Below, piece by piece: positions 1 through 11,300 of a DNA stretch of 48,740 nt. Under the pieces are notes generated by a model, which worked only from the letters and a program-made list of their open reading frames with translations, made no database searches and had not been told where the DNA came from. The position numbers and the translations under genes were made by a program. The DNA comes from a virus: positions 1-48,740 of IMG/VR virus record IMGVR_UViG_3300006736_003596; one strand, given 5' to 3'. How positions within the stretch are numbered: the first letter of the stretch is position 1; each line of letters starts with the position of its first letter.

Positions 1-14
1 TCTAAAAAAGCCAT
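1..14 (-). CDS. Start of a further gene running off the left edge (partial)
   Basis: An ATG on the minus strand at 14 opens a frame reading Met-Ala-Phe-Leu before the window ends. It is preceded at good spacing by a strong Shine-Dalgarno sequence, AGGAG, at about 26-30, which is why I accept a start with only four codons visible. It follows the 899-residue virion protein gene after a 40-base gap and is probably another gene of the tail module. Nothing can be said about its function. Confidence 0.5.
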
Positions 15-54
15 TTAATTTCTCTCTCCTGTATAAATAGTTTGTAATTTTGGT

Positions 55-2754
55 TTAACCGCTCTCTAAATTATAAGTAATATTTAAATCAATTTTTTTA
101 CCAGTTTTCTTTGACGTTAAACGTATTTTGAAAGTTTTGCCCCAGATTGGGTCGATCAAATCCGAATCGCCTATTTGCAAATTTTCTAATTGGGTGGCCG
201 CGGGTCTGGCATACTTAACATCATCTGTAACTAGTTTCATATGTGAACTATTTGGTATTAATTGTATTAATTTCTTAAATGATTTAGAAGTTGTTGTGAT
301 CTGGCTGGTGGCCAGATCAGATTCAAATAGTGTTTCAAATTTTGCATATTTATAGCCGCCATCGTTAATTAATTCACATTCATAGATTTCAGAAAATTGA
401 CCAGGGTGCTGTAGTCTTGTTACACTACGAAAAACATAATAATATTTTTGATTTGTTAAAATTCTATCTTCGCACCTTGTTGTGGCAAGAGTTGACGATT
501 CGTCGGGGATACCAAGATTATATTTTTTTAGAAGATTCGCACTAAAACTATTGTAAGCACTTGGCTTTTCTTCAAGCCTGTAAGCCTCAATATAATTAAC
601 GGGCGCCTTCGCGTTGTTCGACACCGTGTCTGTCGGCAAAAGATCATAGGAGGTTTTATAATCATTAATATAATTATTTTCAGCAGTATTAAAAGCTTGT
701 GGCATATCCCTCTTAGCGAACGCCTCTCTGATTAGTTTAAATCCTATAGTATTAGAATCATCTAGTTTATAATAAGGAATCACATCAATTGTGGTAGATG
801 GGTGATCCAATACTCTAATTGTCTTAGAAACCAAAGGAACCTCAAGTATTTTTATTGTCGGCTCATAGCTAACATTTAAGTCTGCCATATATCGTGTTGC
901 ACCGGTGCTTTCATCAACTGTTGTTTGAGAATTGGTAGCAAATTCATTTTCATCTAAAAATTCATTATCATCAGCATCTACAAATAATTGACTAGTTGAG
1001 TTGCCGGCAGAATCGTTAAATTGCACTGTGATAATTCCAGTGTCATCGTCGACAGAAATTGCCTCGGCTACCGCTATATCAGAATATGTATAATTAATGC
1101 CATGTACAATTTTATAAGCGTAAACTTTATAGGTATATTCATCATTGTATTTTACTTGTGTGTCAGTTAGCGTAATCGACTCAAGGCCATCAACATTATA
1201 AATCCAATAGTTTGATACCAGCTGGCCGGCCAAATTAACTTTTTCAATACGATAAGCAATTGTTTCATAGTATTTTGTATCTTGCGCAAAATCATATATA
1301 TTCTGCAGTGCCTTTGAATCATCACTTCCTTCGACGTCGAATGGCGCAGTATCATTAATATAAAAGGATAGATCATTTACTAATTTCGTAATCCTTATAG
1401 ATTTCATAAATCGATGTGACAAAAGGTTGTTCAAAGCTGCTTTTCTTATGTTCGTTTCGCCACCAACAAAATGATAATCGACATTTTTTGAATCTGTTCT
1501 AAGATTCGAATTGGCCGCCCTTGTGGCCATCTTTAAAAGAGAGCGATATCTAAAATTATCAACACTTGTGATAGAAGTTTCAGAAATTGTGCTAGTGTCT
1601 AAAGAGCCGGAACTAAACGTTTTATTTATGTGATAACTCAAAGAACGAGACTGTTGGCCTCCTTCTGAGCCGAAATCAACAGCAAGTTGTGCTAGCAAAA
1701 TTTGTTCACAATCATTACCTGAAATAAGGGTCCTGAATATGTTGGTGGCGGGGAACTTACTTGTATCGACAGTATGCGTTGTTGGAATCTCTATATTCAC
1801 ATAACAAGGGAACAGGGCCCTTAGAGATATTATCTCTGAGGTGGGCTTTAAAAAGGTCTCAACTCCTTCTGTATCGAAAATAAAGTTTTTGCACCTGTTA
1901 ATGACGGCAGTGCTGGTTGAGGACGAAACGTTTAACGCAACAAAAGCGCCTGATAAATAATTTCTTAGATTTTTATTTCTATCATAAAAGGTGTCACTAG
2001 TTCCGTCAGAATCCGCATCTACACCATAATATAAAGATTCTTGTGGCGGCAGTGCATCAGAAGGCGACATTTCAGTTGCTGCAAGTAAATCTGCCACTGT
2101 TGCGTCTTCGCCAATTCCCATATAAGCTGCAAACTCCCCCTCTTTTGTAATATAATTGTGAGCATTTATATTTATTTGTTCTGGTTTATCATCGCTTTCC
2201 GCACTTGCAATCGATATAAAATCATAAATATTTGCTGACGCTCTCTGGTTTATGCTGTCGGTATAAGATTGATACGTTGGGAGAAAATAATTATATGACG
2301 GCTGCACTACAATCGATTCATAATCGCTCCCGTCAATGCTGTTCATGATTAATTTCTCAATATTAGTATAGGGGGCCTGCAGGCCAATGTGGTTATCAGA
2401 ATATATATCTGTAGAATAAATGCCCTGGAATGTTTTTGATATAGCTGTGCCACCATGTAAGAACGCCTTCCAGGTTTCGGTAGAGTCTATTTCCTCTCCG
2501 TCTCCATAAATTCTTATCGGAAAAGTATAAGAATTGATAATTGCTGAGCCGGTGTTGCTGCTAGCTAGGGCCAAATTAGACTCTATTTTTGATATATATA
2601 TGTTGTCTTCTTCGGCGGCACTACCATCAAACTCATAAACATTTCCGATATCTCCCTCAACAAATTCCCAAGATTTATTTAGGGCTGACCTAAGTCTGTC
2701 TGTTGAGCCAGATATTAGCGTTTCATCGATATACTCAAGTTCTATATTTGACAT
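55..2754 (-). CDS. Putative virion structural protein with Fn3-like segments (899 aa)
   Basis: I do not recognise a specific family. The protein is 899 residues long, acidic and rich in Ser, Thr, Asp and Tyr, as is usual for phage tail, fibre and baseplate proteins. Two stretches look like fibronectin type III or similar beta-sandwich domains: residues about 488-556, with the pattern YRIEKV, then YKVYAYKIV, and residues about 718-805, with a second YYYVFRSVT strand. I see no signal peptide or membrane span. ATG at 2754 lies 11 bases downstream of the 185-residue gene's stop, in a run of six virion genes following the baseplate genes. It is probably an exposed tail or baseplate-periphery component. 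The structural role is inferred from composition and position. Confidence 0.6.
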   Translation of the reverse strand: MSNIELEYIDETLISGSTDRLRSALNKSWEFVEGDIGNVYEFDGSAAEEDNIYISKIESNLALASSNTGSAIINSYTFPIRIYGDGEEIDSTETWKAFLHGGTAISKTFQGIYSTDIYSDNHIGLQAPYTNIEKLIMNSIDGSDYESIVVQPSYNYFLPTYQSYTDSINQRASANIYDFISIASAESDDKPEQININAHNYITKEGEFAAYMGIGEDATVADLLAATEMSPSDALPPQESLYYGVDADSDGTSDTFYDRNKNLRNYLSGAFVALNVSSSTSTAVINRCKNFIFDTEGVETFLKPTSEIISLRALFPCYVNIEIPTTHTVDTSKFPATNIFRTLISGNDCEQILLAQLAVDFGSEGGQQSRSLSYHINKTFSSGSLDTSTISETSITSVDNFRYRSLLKMATRAANSNLRTDSKNVDYHFVGGETNIRKAALNNLLSHRFMKSIRITKLVNDLSFYINDTAPFDVEGSDDSKALQNIYDFAQDTKYYETIAYRIEKVNLAGQLVSNYWIYNVDGLESITLTDTQVKYNDEYTYKVYAYKIVHGINYTYSDIAVAEAISVDDDTGIITVQFNDSAGNSTSQLFVDADDNEFLDENEFATNSQTTVDESTGATRYMADLNVSYEPTIKILEVPLVSKTIRVLDHPSTTIDVIPYYKLDDSNTIGFKLIREAFAKRDMPQAFNTAENNYINDYKTSYDLLPTDTVSNNAKAPVNYIEAYRLEEKPSAYNSFSANLLKKYNLGIPDESSTLATTRCEDRILTNQKYYYVFRSVTRLQHPGQFSEIYECELINDGGYKYAKFETLFESDLATSQITTTSKSFKKLIQLIPNSSHMKLVTDDVKYARPAATQLENLQIGDSDLIDPIWGKTFKIRLTSKKTGKKIDLNITYNLESG

Positions 2755-2765
2755 TAATAAATTTC

Positions 2766-3323
2766 CTAATATGTATATCTAATAGAGCCAGACGCTGCGA
2801 AATTAGCAGGAGTATCTATTGTGCCTTCTGATTCGGCGGCGGAATAAAGATCTTCCATAAAATCTGTTGGGGCACCTACTTTTTTAAAGCTAGCCTTTAC
2901 AGTAACCTCGGATACACGATTTTTTAAGACCAACTCTTCAATTGTGTCATCTATGAGCGACTGAACCACTGGTGGGCCGTCGACAATGTACGATGACCCC
3001 CCAGCGAGGGCCCAGCCAGTAAACTTATCATATAGCGCTGATTCTTCATCATCATCATAATACATAGTTATCATTGTTGTATAGCCTTCATAAAGTGATG
3101 AACCGAAGCCGGCTTTGCCATATGTGTTTGCATCTGTTATGGCAAAATATTGTTTTTCATTACCGCCATCATAAGTTGAATCATTTGTCATATAGCCCAA
3201 GCCAACTTGGCCGGTGCCTATAGTAGAAACGTTATAGTAGCTTTCGTTAGACGAATATCTACAAGTTATGCTAGAATATACACTAGGGGGTGTATCAAAA
3301 GCGTAGTAATAATATACAGTCAT
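2766..3323 (-). CDS. Hypothetical tail-module protein (185 aa)
   Basis: A 185-residue protein of unknown family. The N-terminus is strikingly Tyr-rich (Thr-Val followed by four Tyr), and the first 110 residues are rich in Tyr, Ser, Gly and Asp, suggesting beta structure. The C-terminal part (about 125-160) looks alpha/beta and more charged. ATG at 3323 is preceded by AGGA at suitable spacing. Its place between two large virion genes suggests a minor structural protein, fibre tip or chaperone, but no motif decides between these. Confidence 0.55.
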   Translation of the reverse strand: MTVYYYYAFDTPPSVYSSITCRYSSNESYYNVSTIGTGQVGLGYMTNDSTYDGGNEKQYFAITDANTYGKAGFGSSLYEGYTTMITMYYDDDEESALYDKFTGWALAGGSSYIVDGPPVVQSLIDDTIEELVLKNRVSEVTVKASFKKVGAPTDFMEDLYSAAESEGTIDTPANFAASGSIRYTY

Positions 3324-3349
3324 GTTATAATCCTATAATAAATATCTCA

Positions 3350-3895
3350 TTATTTAAATTGTTTTAATGTTGTTCCAGTGTTGGATAAATTAATATCAAT
3401 TATTGTTGCGGTTAAATCTTGAAGATCGATTATTTTAATTGTCGATGCTTGTTTTGCTTGTTGTGACAAAGTAGTCTCAGGCGATTCATCAAGAGTAAAA
3501 AACGGATCACTGGTATCATTTGAAAACTTATCAGTTGCTACAATATTCTCTCCAGCCATATCGCCTTTAAATAATGATGGGTCTAGTATATTTTCATTTT
3601 GTATCTCTTGTGTATCTGTTTGTTGCGACAACAATGTAAATTCTTTTGACTCTGTAGAGACAGAACACCCTAGGGTGCTAAGTAAATCCGCGGCAAAATC
3701 ATTATCTGAAACGTTTGAATTTAAATTATTTGTTATTCCTTTGCTAGATAAGTTTTTATAGCCTCGACCCATCTTTGCTAATGCGGAGTCAGATGATGTT
3801 TTCTGGCCCTTGACCATTCTAGTGTCCGCTCTACTAACCATGTCGCTCACAAGAGAAGGGCTTAACATAGTTGATGTTGAAAATTTAATTGGCAT
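3350..3895 (-). CDS. Hypothetical tail-module protein, Ser/Thr/Asn-rich (181 aa)
   Basis: A 181-residue protein with no recognisable domain. Most of it is low-complexity and probably flexible, rich in Ser, Thr, Asn, Asp and Gln. The last 35 residues alternate hydrophobic and polar positions (IKIIDLQDLTATIIDINLS) and may form beta strands. The start codon follows AAGGA. It sits 17 bases after the 990-residue virion gene. A linker or small tail component is possible; function is unknown. Confidence 0.55.
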   Translation of the reverse strand: MPIKFSTSTMLSPSLVSDMVSRADTRMVKGQKTSSDSALAKMGRGYKNLSSKGITNNLNSNVSDNDFAADLLSTLGCSVSTESKEFTLLSQQTDTQEIQNENILDPSLFKGDMAGENIVATDKFSNDTSDPFFTLDESPETTLSQQAKQASTIKIIDLQDLTATIIDINLSNTGTTLKQFK

Positions 3896-3912
3896 TTGTT
3901 GTTTTTTCCTTA

Positions 3913-6885
3913 CTACGTTCTATAATCATCGTCAACACTCAAAAAATCGTAAAAGTCAGTTATCTGTGATGACGTTCCGAACTCTGAACCACTATAATTT
4001 GCTGCGGGCCATATTCGTTTACCCATATAGTCATAAGTATTTTTAAATCCCCATTCATCTGCTTCCAGATCTGAAGAGCTAGTCACTCCAGAAGGCATGG
4101 TTAGCTCAGCGTCGAAGAACTTATACCATTCTTCATGCAGGGCACTCCAATGGTCATAGGCCGTGTCGAGTGCATAATCTATGAAGCTTTCAGATAGTGA
4201 GGGGGTCAACAAAGAGTAAAGCATGGCTCGGGCAGCTGCAGCATCACTAGTGCTAGTTGTATCCAAATAATCAATAAACCGTAAAATATATGGCAGTTTG
4301 AGATTAATTTCCGTTCGGATCCGTTCTCTCGAATAAAGAGTAGAAGTGTCATATGATGCCTCATCGATCGATGAGGCTATACTCCAGTCGGAATCTTCTA
4401 TTGGGTAGGCTAAAGCTGTTTCAATATCATCTAAGTACTCTGCTTCAGGCTCGCCGGCGTATATAATATCTGGGAGAATTGGAAATTCTTGATAGTATGT
4501 CTTCTCAATTGGCATATCAGCTACGAAGCCATATGCTTCCGTATAAGCATCAGCAAAAGCTTCCCATACAATACCAACACCCTCATTATAATAATTTGTA
4601 AAAAAATCGTTGTACCTTGTTCTAAAAGTTTCAAGTTGTTCAAGGTTGCCCGATTCAGGGGCGATATTCGCTGATATTTTCTGTGAGTCTTCTACGATAG
4701 CATCAAGATCGCCCTCAAAAGTATTAAGCAATAAATCGCGATGAATATTAAAAATCATCGGGGCTCGGAGCCACGGAGCATTGGACGTATCTTCTGAATA
4801 AAACTCACTAATTCCTTCGACAAAAAATTGATTAAAGAAGCCGGTTATATTATTATAGTTTCCCGTATCAACTGCATATCTATAATATTCATTTAAACTC
4901 CTTCCATCTGTCTGGAAGCCGTCTCTAAGGGTTTCATAAATTAAATAGCTATAATCAGTGCACGCAATTGAAAGCGTGTAATGTTCTTGACTATATTCTG
5001 TTGCGCCGCCCTCAGAGGCGGGAAGAACAGTGCCGTCAGAGGCCCCATCAATATTATAATAATCTTGAAAATAAAAGCATAGCATTCTGTATCCATCTCT
5101 TACTTCAGCCTTAGACTCATAATCTGAGGCTGGCATACCCACAACATTTCTAATACAAAGATAACTATAGTCGCTGCTTCCTCCCATTCCAACATCAACT
5201 TTGTCGTAATTCCACGATGGCCAGCTGCTGGAAGTTGTTGAATCGTGATCGCTTTTTAATCCGCAGTTATAAATCCTAAAAGAATCGCCATAGTTTGATG
5301 GCGTCGATATAAATTGAGCCACCATCTGTCTTACCTCTCGAAGCGTGTTGCTGGTGGCCGCTCTCTTGGTTAGTGTTGCTGTGTCTATCTTCAACGTTGC
5401 GTTCACCAAAGCGCTTCCAAAATAAGCCTCTAGTTTGTCAATGTTAAGCACGCTTGATATTACAGTGTCGTTTCTTAAAGCCTTTTCGTAATCAAACCAA
5501 AGATATCCATAATCGCATATTGTATCTTCAGGGTCCCATACAAAAGTTTCATCATCTTCTCCAGATGCAAGGGTTGACGAATAGGCATACCTTGTTATAA
5601 GGGCATCTCTTGTGTTGCTATAAATTCTATAATCATTGAGCGTTAAACCGTCTGTGGTACTCGGAGTCGGATCTGGCCGATCATAAGCCTCTATGGCTTC
5701 TTCGGCGCGCGAGTCTAAAACTTTAGGATTTCTGCTGATAACTTTAAAGACCGTCTCTTCTCGGCCGGCTTGTCTGTTTGTAGATACTAAGACATCTCTA
5801 AAAGAACGATATACTCCGCCTAAAGCTGTCGTAGAACTTTTATCAGGGAAAACCTTTCTATATTCATTTAACTCTTTTAACAAATTAGTTGAATCTGAAT
5901 AATTATCTAAAATATTGATTAAACTTTGAGAGGTGGCACTTGCATCTGCATCGTCAGATACCGGCGTTGTGGAGCCCGAAATGGATGCGATCAGCGAAGC
6001 TCTCTGTGGGAATTTTTTATATTCTCCTGCGACCGTATATATTGGTACGCCATCATACATTTTGCCTTCAGAGTCTACAAAAGATAATTCTTCGCCATCT
6101 GTCACAGTACCGTCATCGAAAACTACATCGTATGTAAGTTCGCCGGTCATAAAGTTTAACAACTCTGGCTTGTTGAGATAAATATTTTGTAGTTCGGACT
6201 CATCAAGACCAGAACTGCTGGCCTGGATCGTGAGCCAATCCAATGTAGAGCAAAAAACATAAACATTGATTTTTTTATAGTCTGCGCTTGTTATATCCAT
6301 TAAATCGTCTAAAGTATAAACAGCACTTGGCCATGGATTTATTGCTAAAGTTAATTCAATTGTAGCATTGTAAACAAAGTATCTTTGATTTGTATCTTCG
6401 TCATATATTCCCTCGCTATCCGCTAATGTAAACTCACTAAACTCAATTTGCTCGTAATTTCTTCTATTAATAATAACTGTTGCACCAGAGTCACTAGCAG
6501 TTTCACGCGTAAAGGTCTGAGTCTCCCTGGCGAACTCCACAAAGGTGGCGACGAAACCTTCAACACTAGTATCTGGATCATAGTTATACAAATGATTAAA
6601 AATATTTTCACCGGAGTTTAATATATCTTCATTTTCTTGTTCTCCAACAACATAAGCGCCGTAGACATTAAGATCGGCCAACATTGCCACGATAGCATCC
6701 GGAGGTTCTAAAGCATCATCATCAACGGCCGGAATATATATCGACAGTTCAAGCTCAAGACCATCAACGGTATCTCCATAAGAATTTGTTAGACCACTTT
6801 TTATATAAACCCTATTAATGTAGGGTACCGGAAGCTTCTCACCAAAAGCGGTGTCTAGGCTCTCGTCAAATGCAACTCTTAACAT
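3913..6885 (-). CDS. Large putative virion structural protein (990 aa)
   Basis: A 990-residue, strongly acidic protein poor in Lys and rich in Asp, Glu, Tyr, Ser and Thr. I recognise no catalytic motif or named domain. The first 270 residues look beta-rich and the central and C-terminal parts mostly helical with Tyr- and Trp-containing segments. There is no signal peptide or membrane span. ATG at 6885 overlaps the end of the 503-residue gene by 7 bases, implying coupled translation. Position downstream of gp25, gp6 and the giant LamG protein makes a baseplate, tail-fibre or fibre-connector role likely, by inference only. A T4 gp7- or gp10-like wedge role was considered, but I cannot support it from motifs. 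Confidence 0.65.
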   Translation of the reverse strand: MLRVAFDESLDTAFGEKLPVPYINRVYIKSGLTNSYGDTVDGLELELSIYIPAVDDDALEPPDAIVAMLADLNVYGAYVVGEQENEDILNSGENIFNHLYNYDPDTSVEGFVATFVEFARETQTFTRETASDSGATVIINRRNYEQIEFSEFTLADSEGIYDEDTNQRYFVYNATIELTLAINPWPSAVYTLDDLMDITSADYKKINVYVFCSTLDWLTIQASSSGLDESELQNIYLNKPELLNFMTGELTYDVVFDDGTVTDGEELSFVDSEGKMYDGVPIYTVAGEYKKFPQRASLIASISGSTTPVSDDADASATSQSLINILDNYSDSTNLLKELNEYRKVFPDKSSTTALGGVYRSFRDVLVSTNRQAGREETVFKVISRNPKVLDSRAEEAIEAYDRPDPTPSTTDGLTLNDYRIYSNTRDALITRYAYSSTLASGEDDETFVWDPEDTICDYGYLWFDYEKALRNDTVISSVLNIDKLEAYFGSALVNATLKIDTATLTKRAATSNTLREVRQMVAQFISTPSNYGDSFRIYNCGLKSDHDSTTSSSWPSWNYDKVDVGMGGSSDYSYLCIRNVVGMPASDYESKAEVRDGYRMLCFYFQDYYNIDGASDGTVLPASEGGATEYSQEHYTLSIACTDYSYLIYETLRDGFQTDGRSLNEYYRYAVDTGNYNNITGFFNQFFVEGISEFYSEDTSNAPWLRAPMIFNIHRDLLLNTFEGDLDAIVEDSQKISANIAPESGNLEQLETFRTRYNDFFTNYYNEGVGIVWEAFADAYTEAYGFVADMPIEKTYYQEFPILPDIIYAGEPEAEYLDDIETALAYPIEDSDWSIASSIDEASYDTSTLYSRERIRTEINLKLPYILRFIDYLDTTSTSDAAAARAMLYSLLTPSLSESFIDYALDTAYDHWSALHEEWYKFFDAELTMPSGVTSSSDLEADEWGFKNTYDYMGKRIWPAANYSGSEFGTSSQITDFYDFLSVDDDYRT

Positions 6886-8390
6886 ATTTCAGGCTCCGTA
6901 ACTCTTCCATAGATATCTATGAACTCAACCGGCTCTTTGTCGAAAGACTCACAATTAAAATCAAGATCTACATAATAAGACTCTTTGTTAAAAACAGAAG
7001 CACCCTTGCATGCCGTCTCTGGTAATATCTGATTATCCACTATAATATCTAAATAATATTCGACACTTGATGTTGTCAAAGATTGATTATACTTGATTTG
7101 TGGGTTGCTGTGCATCATCACACCATCAACAATTTGAGGTATTTCTTCTTTAAAGTATTTCTTCTCAAGCGTTTCTATTGCGTCTTTGCCGCCAGTAAAA
7201 ATGCCTCCAGTCCAAGGATCTATATCACTACTATCAGAAGTGGTGATTCGGGCGCCGCTAAATTGCGTATTAGTCAAAGACCCTCGAAGAGATTGGGGCC
7301 CAGCCTGCAGGTTCGTTATTGTAACTTCGGCTCCACTTGAGGAAGCGCTTACTTTAAGACTTGTGCTTGAATCTTCCACATAATTATTAATAACCGTAAC
7401 CAGTCTTTCTGCTAAAGTAGTTTTGCCATCAGCACCAGACACATCGCCGGCTTCAACATCTGTGCTTGCCGAAGCTCCGTTTTTAAAGGTAAATGTTACA
7501 GAAGTTGTGCCGTCATTAATCGTGACAGTAGAATCATAAATAGGAGTTCCTACTTCTAATATTTCAAATGGTGCGCTGGCATATTCTGACTCCGCTAATG
7601 TTCTATCAAACACTTCGATATCGAAGTTTTCAGTTAACAGTGTTGTGTTAACTTCATCAAGATATATGAGTCCGTGATCAGTTTTAAATTCGATTGAATC
7701 GCCGTCTATAAATGTTAAAGTTCGGTTGGTCATATCAGCAATATTTTCAGGATTTATATTTGTATAAGTACTAAAATTTGGGGGCAAGCTCAACGAAGAA
7801 TCTGTTCCATAATTAGCCTCTTTCGTATACTTTAAATCAATATTAACTTGCGGAATTTTACTTATCAAATTAACACTATCATGAACAGAAGAGGCTGATA
7901 TGTTCCCCTGTAAGCTTACTAATTTCCAAGCCGGCGCTGTGTGGGGGGCGCCTTCTAAAAATGCATCTCCAATTCCTTGATTTGATTTGAAAATATCAAT
8001 TCTTGGATTATTCATTGTAGGAGTTTCATCCGTTGAATAGGCTCCCAAAACAGATGTGCCGTCATCATCAACGTAAGTGTCTAGTTGGCCAATATTATTT
8101 TCTATTTCTTCAAACAAAACAAGACTTTCCAAATAGACAGTTTCTTCTTTAATCCTTTTATGAACTTCATTTTGATTTTCGCGCAACATCAAATTAACAT
8201 TTGATTTTTCTGGCGCTGGTCCTTCGAAGGCAGAGCCGGTGTACATGGCATATCTTTTGTCATAGATTACATTGTCATCGAAAAATTCATAATATGCGGG
8301 CTTAAACTTTCCAATCGAAAGCAAATAATTACCATAGCCCGTGAGCTTGATATCAAAAACTTGTTCTTTTTTGTTTAAAAATTTAGCCAT
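6879..8390 (-). CDS. Virion structural protein with an inserted beta module (503 aa)
   Basis: A 503-residue protein beginning MAKFLNKKEQVFDIKLTGYG. I recall similar openings from uncultured marine T4-like phages, where they are annotated only as structural; this is memory, not a search. Residues about 280-400 hold a beta module: the strand pattern TVTINDG and VTFTF, a helix ending VINNY, then VTITN and a closing FTGG. The same layout recurs in the tandem repeats of the neighbouring 3689-residue protein. The C-terminal 100 residues contain conserved-looking Cys and aromatic residues. The start forms a TAATG overlap with the giant gene's stop, so the two are probably translationally coupled and may assemble together. 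Confidence 0.65.
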   Translation of the reverse strand: MAKFLNKKEQVFDIKLTGYGNYLLSIGKFKPAYYEFFDDNVIYDKRYAMYTGSAFEGPAPEKSNVNLMLRENQNEVHKRIKEETVYLESLVLFEEIENNIGQLDTYVDDDGTSVLGAYSTDETPTMNNPRIDIFKSNQGIGDAFLEGAPHTAPAWKLVSLQGNISASSVHDSVNLISKIPQVNIDLKYTKEANYGTDSSLSLPPNFSTYTNINPENIADMTNRTLTFIDGDSIEFKTDHGLIYLDEVNTTLLTENFDIEVFDRTLAESEYASAPFEILEVGTPIYDSTVTINDGTTSVTFTFKNGASASTDVEAGDVSGADGKTTLAERLVTVINNYVEDSSTSLKVSASSSGAEVTITNLQAGPQSLRGSLTNTQFSGARITTSDSSDIDPWTGGIFTGGKDAIETLEKKYFKEEIPQIVDGVMMHSNPQIKYNQSLTTSSVEYYLDIIVDNQILPETACKGASVFNKESYYVDLDFNCESFDKEPVEFIDIYGRVTEPEIC

Positions 8391-11300
8391 TAGTAGCCAC
8401 CTCCGCCGCCAGAGCCGCCACCCCTACGGGAGGAAGGACGAGACATAATAGGTGTTCTTCTAGTTTTTTTGCCGGCCGAACCGGTTGTTTTTTCAAGAAT
8501 ACTTGGGTTGTGATATAAAACATCTACATCCATTTTAATCATCTCTACAAAGGATAAATAATCATAAGGCCAATTAAACCCGAGTTTATATCCTGCGGTT
8601 TCATCATCAAAGCTAAAAATATCTTTTGACGATTCTCCTGCTTGAGGAGTTATTAGATCATAGTAATTAGTTTGCGCTCTTTGTTTAACTTTAAACACCA
8701 TCCAGCGAAGATTTTCATTATTACTTAAACAGGTTTCTTGCAATAGCTCAGTGCTGATCAGTTCGTGAGAAATCGACTGATATTGTAGCTCTATTTTCTT
8801 AGAATTTCTTGGTGCGATATTTTGCCAAATATAAGATAAATCATCTTTATCAAATTTATACTCAAACTCAAACATATACATCACAATTGGTTCAACAGTT
8901 GTATCGCTCAAGAAATCGAATTGCGGAGGCAAAATATAGTTAGGCATTTTTTCTATCAGCTTTCTTATTGAGGTGCCGGCCGCGTCTAAAGAGTCGCCGG
9001 CTTTTGTTCCTTTGCTGGCTTTCAGTGCGGCATTAAATCTTTTTCTTGGTATTGAGATAAATTTCTTTCGTGTAGAAGTGAACTTGCTGGCCATTCTACT
9101 AATATTTTCAACGTCTTCAATAATATATGGGATAGCAACAACGGCTTCTTTAATTGTTCTAGATTCTGCTATCTCTCCCAGTCTCTTAGACGTAGAAGAT
9201 TTGCTAAACCCCACTATATCTGTCAAAGATTTCATTTTTTTATAAATGAGGCCGCCAGTATCAGCGTCATTATCATTATATACAGTATCGTTTATTATCA
9301 CATCATAATGATTCTTTAGCCAATCTGGTGGAATGTTGCCAATTTCCATAAATACGCCTTTATCTGGAGAATCCGGGATCACTCCGAACTGATGCCACAT
9401 ACCTCTCGGAACGGAACCAGACGCGAATGTCGGCAGAGTTAAATTGCCGGCGGCATTAGTGATCGGATGAACCCCCTTGTCATTAAAGTTTAACATTGGA
9501 GACTCCCATTTTGGTTGAATAACCCATCGCTTGCCGGCAGTAATGTTGGTGCCCTTAATCTTATTGCCGAAGCTATCTTCTTCCTGTTGTAACACTCTCT
9601 CAACACCGAGCAAGTTTAAGCTAGCGCTGATCTGCATTGCGTTAGCGTTTACGTTGTGTCCAGAATAGATGTAATTATCGGCGTTCGTAAAAGAAGCCGA
9701 ACCAAAAGATGAGATTAAAAGAGGATTGGCGCCGAGGTAATCAAAGCTTCCTGTACTGGGGCCCGGATCTGCTCTCCAATATACTTGCTCCATTTCAGTT
9801 AGGATCTGCTCCAAATCGTAACTCTTAGTGTGAGATGGCCTGAAGATCATATCCACCCAAGCTTCGCCATTCGCATAAGGTGGAGTAAACGACCAATTGA
9901 AGCCATAAAAACTATCCATTGGACTGGTTTTAGTAACAACGGCACCAACTGAGCCGGTGCCATCTGGCTGGCCGGCGACGGCTGGGCCGAAGGCTGAGGG
10001 TCTAGAATACATCGTAAAAGATTCTTTAAAGAGCTTTCCTTGTTTTGGATCTTGTGGCAGCGAGTAGGCGGCGATGCCAAAATTAGATCCATCATAAACA
10101 GCGCCTCCTTGTATGCTATATGCCGTGTTGTTGCCTAGGGAGCCAGAGTCGCCTCGATAATCTCGGGATCCCGATACCGATCTTTTTAGTTTAATTCTCG
10201 CACCATAAGCGGATCCCGAACTGAACCTTAAATCACTCGTAACTGTCTCGGAGGACAATTTAGTAAAATTGTTGTCTTTCAAAAAGAACGCGGCGACTTC
10301 TCCAAAGAAATTGCTGGCCATCATAGAGTAAATCTCATCGCCGGCAGTGCCCATAGAGGCCGTTGCATTCAAAGAAGCAGAAGGATGCGGCTCGACGTCT
10401 AAGAAATTTACTCCCGCTATATATTTTTCAGGGGCGAGGATAGCCTCAAACGGAATTTTAACATCCCAAAATTCTCCACCGCGATAGCCGGCTGCGGTAC
10501 TCGAAGGTGGTACCTGTGGTGTAATGGCCCAGTTATTGGAATCTTTCCCGTCATCAGCCCCATAATAAGATGCGCTAAGTTTAGTCGGATCCGTGATGGC
10601 GGGGTATTCTACTGCCATGCCGGCTTTAATAGAGTTGAACAATATCCCCGGGGCAAACAACGGCTGCAGCAGGGGCCTTAGCAGGCCTCCGTGATTTTGG
10701 ACTAAGTCTTGTCCGGAATATTTAAACGTCGAAGATGCTTTGATAGAGGCCTCAAAGCCAGCGCCGTATGAGCTTGAAAATTGAGACACTATATCGATTG
10801 TTCGCTGTGCAGGATAAAAGCCCTTATATGGATTAAATGATATCGCGGCGCTGCACACTAATCTGATTTCTTTCGCACCCAGGAGTGCGTCTTTTTTAAT
10901 TTTCAGAAAATCGTGAATAAATTCTGAATTAGAATAATCAATATAAAAGGAAGACGTGGAGCTGTTAAAGATCGTGCCCGGAATTTCAAAGGTGTCTGAT
11001 TTGTTTTTAGAATTTGTACCATATTTAATGTAGTCTTTTATGTGATTGCTGATTCGAAATTCTGGAATAATTGAGAAGTCGGGCGCAATCTTCTTAATAT
11101 CAGTCTTGAACCCCTGGTATGTATCAAACCACGGACTCGATGCAGAAGCCTCAAACGAAGGCGATGCATTAGAAATGGTTACGATTCCTGCTTGATCGCC
11201 GGCCTCCCAAAGGGCCTCTCCGCCGTATATATCAATTTGAATTCCTCGATTAAAGGGCATAAGGCCCTTTTCGATACTGCCTGTCTCTGCGATAAAGGGG

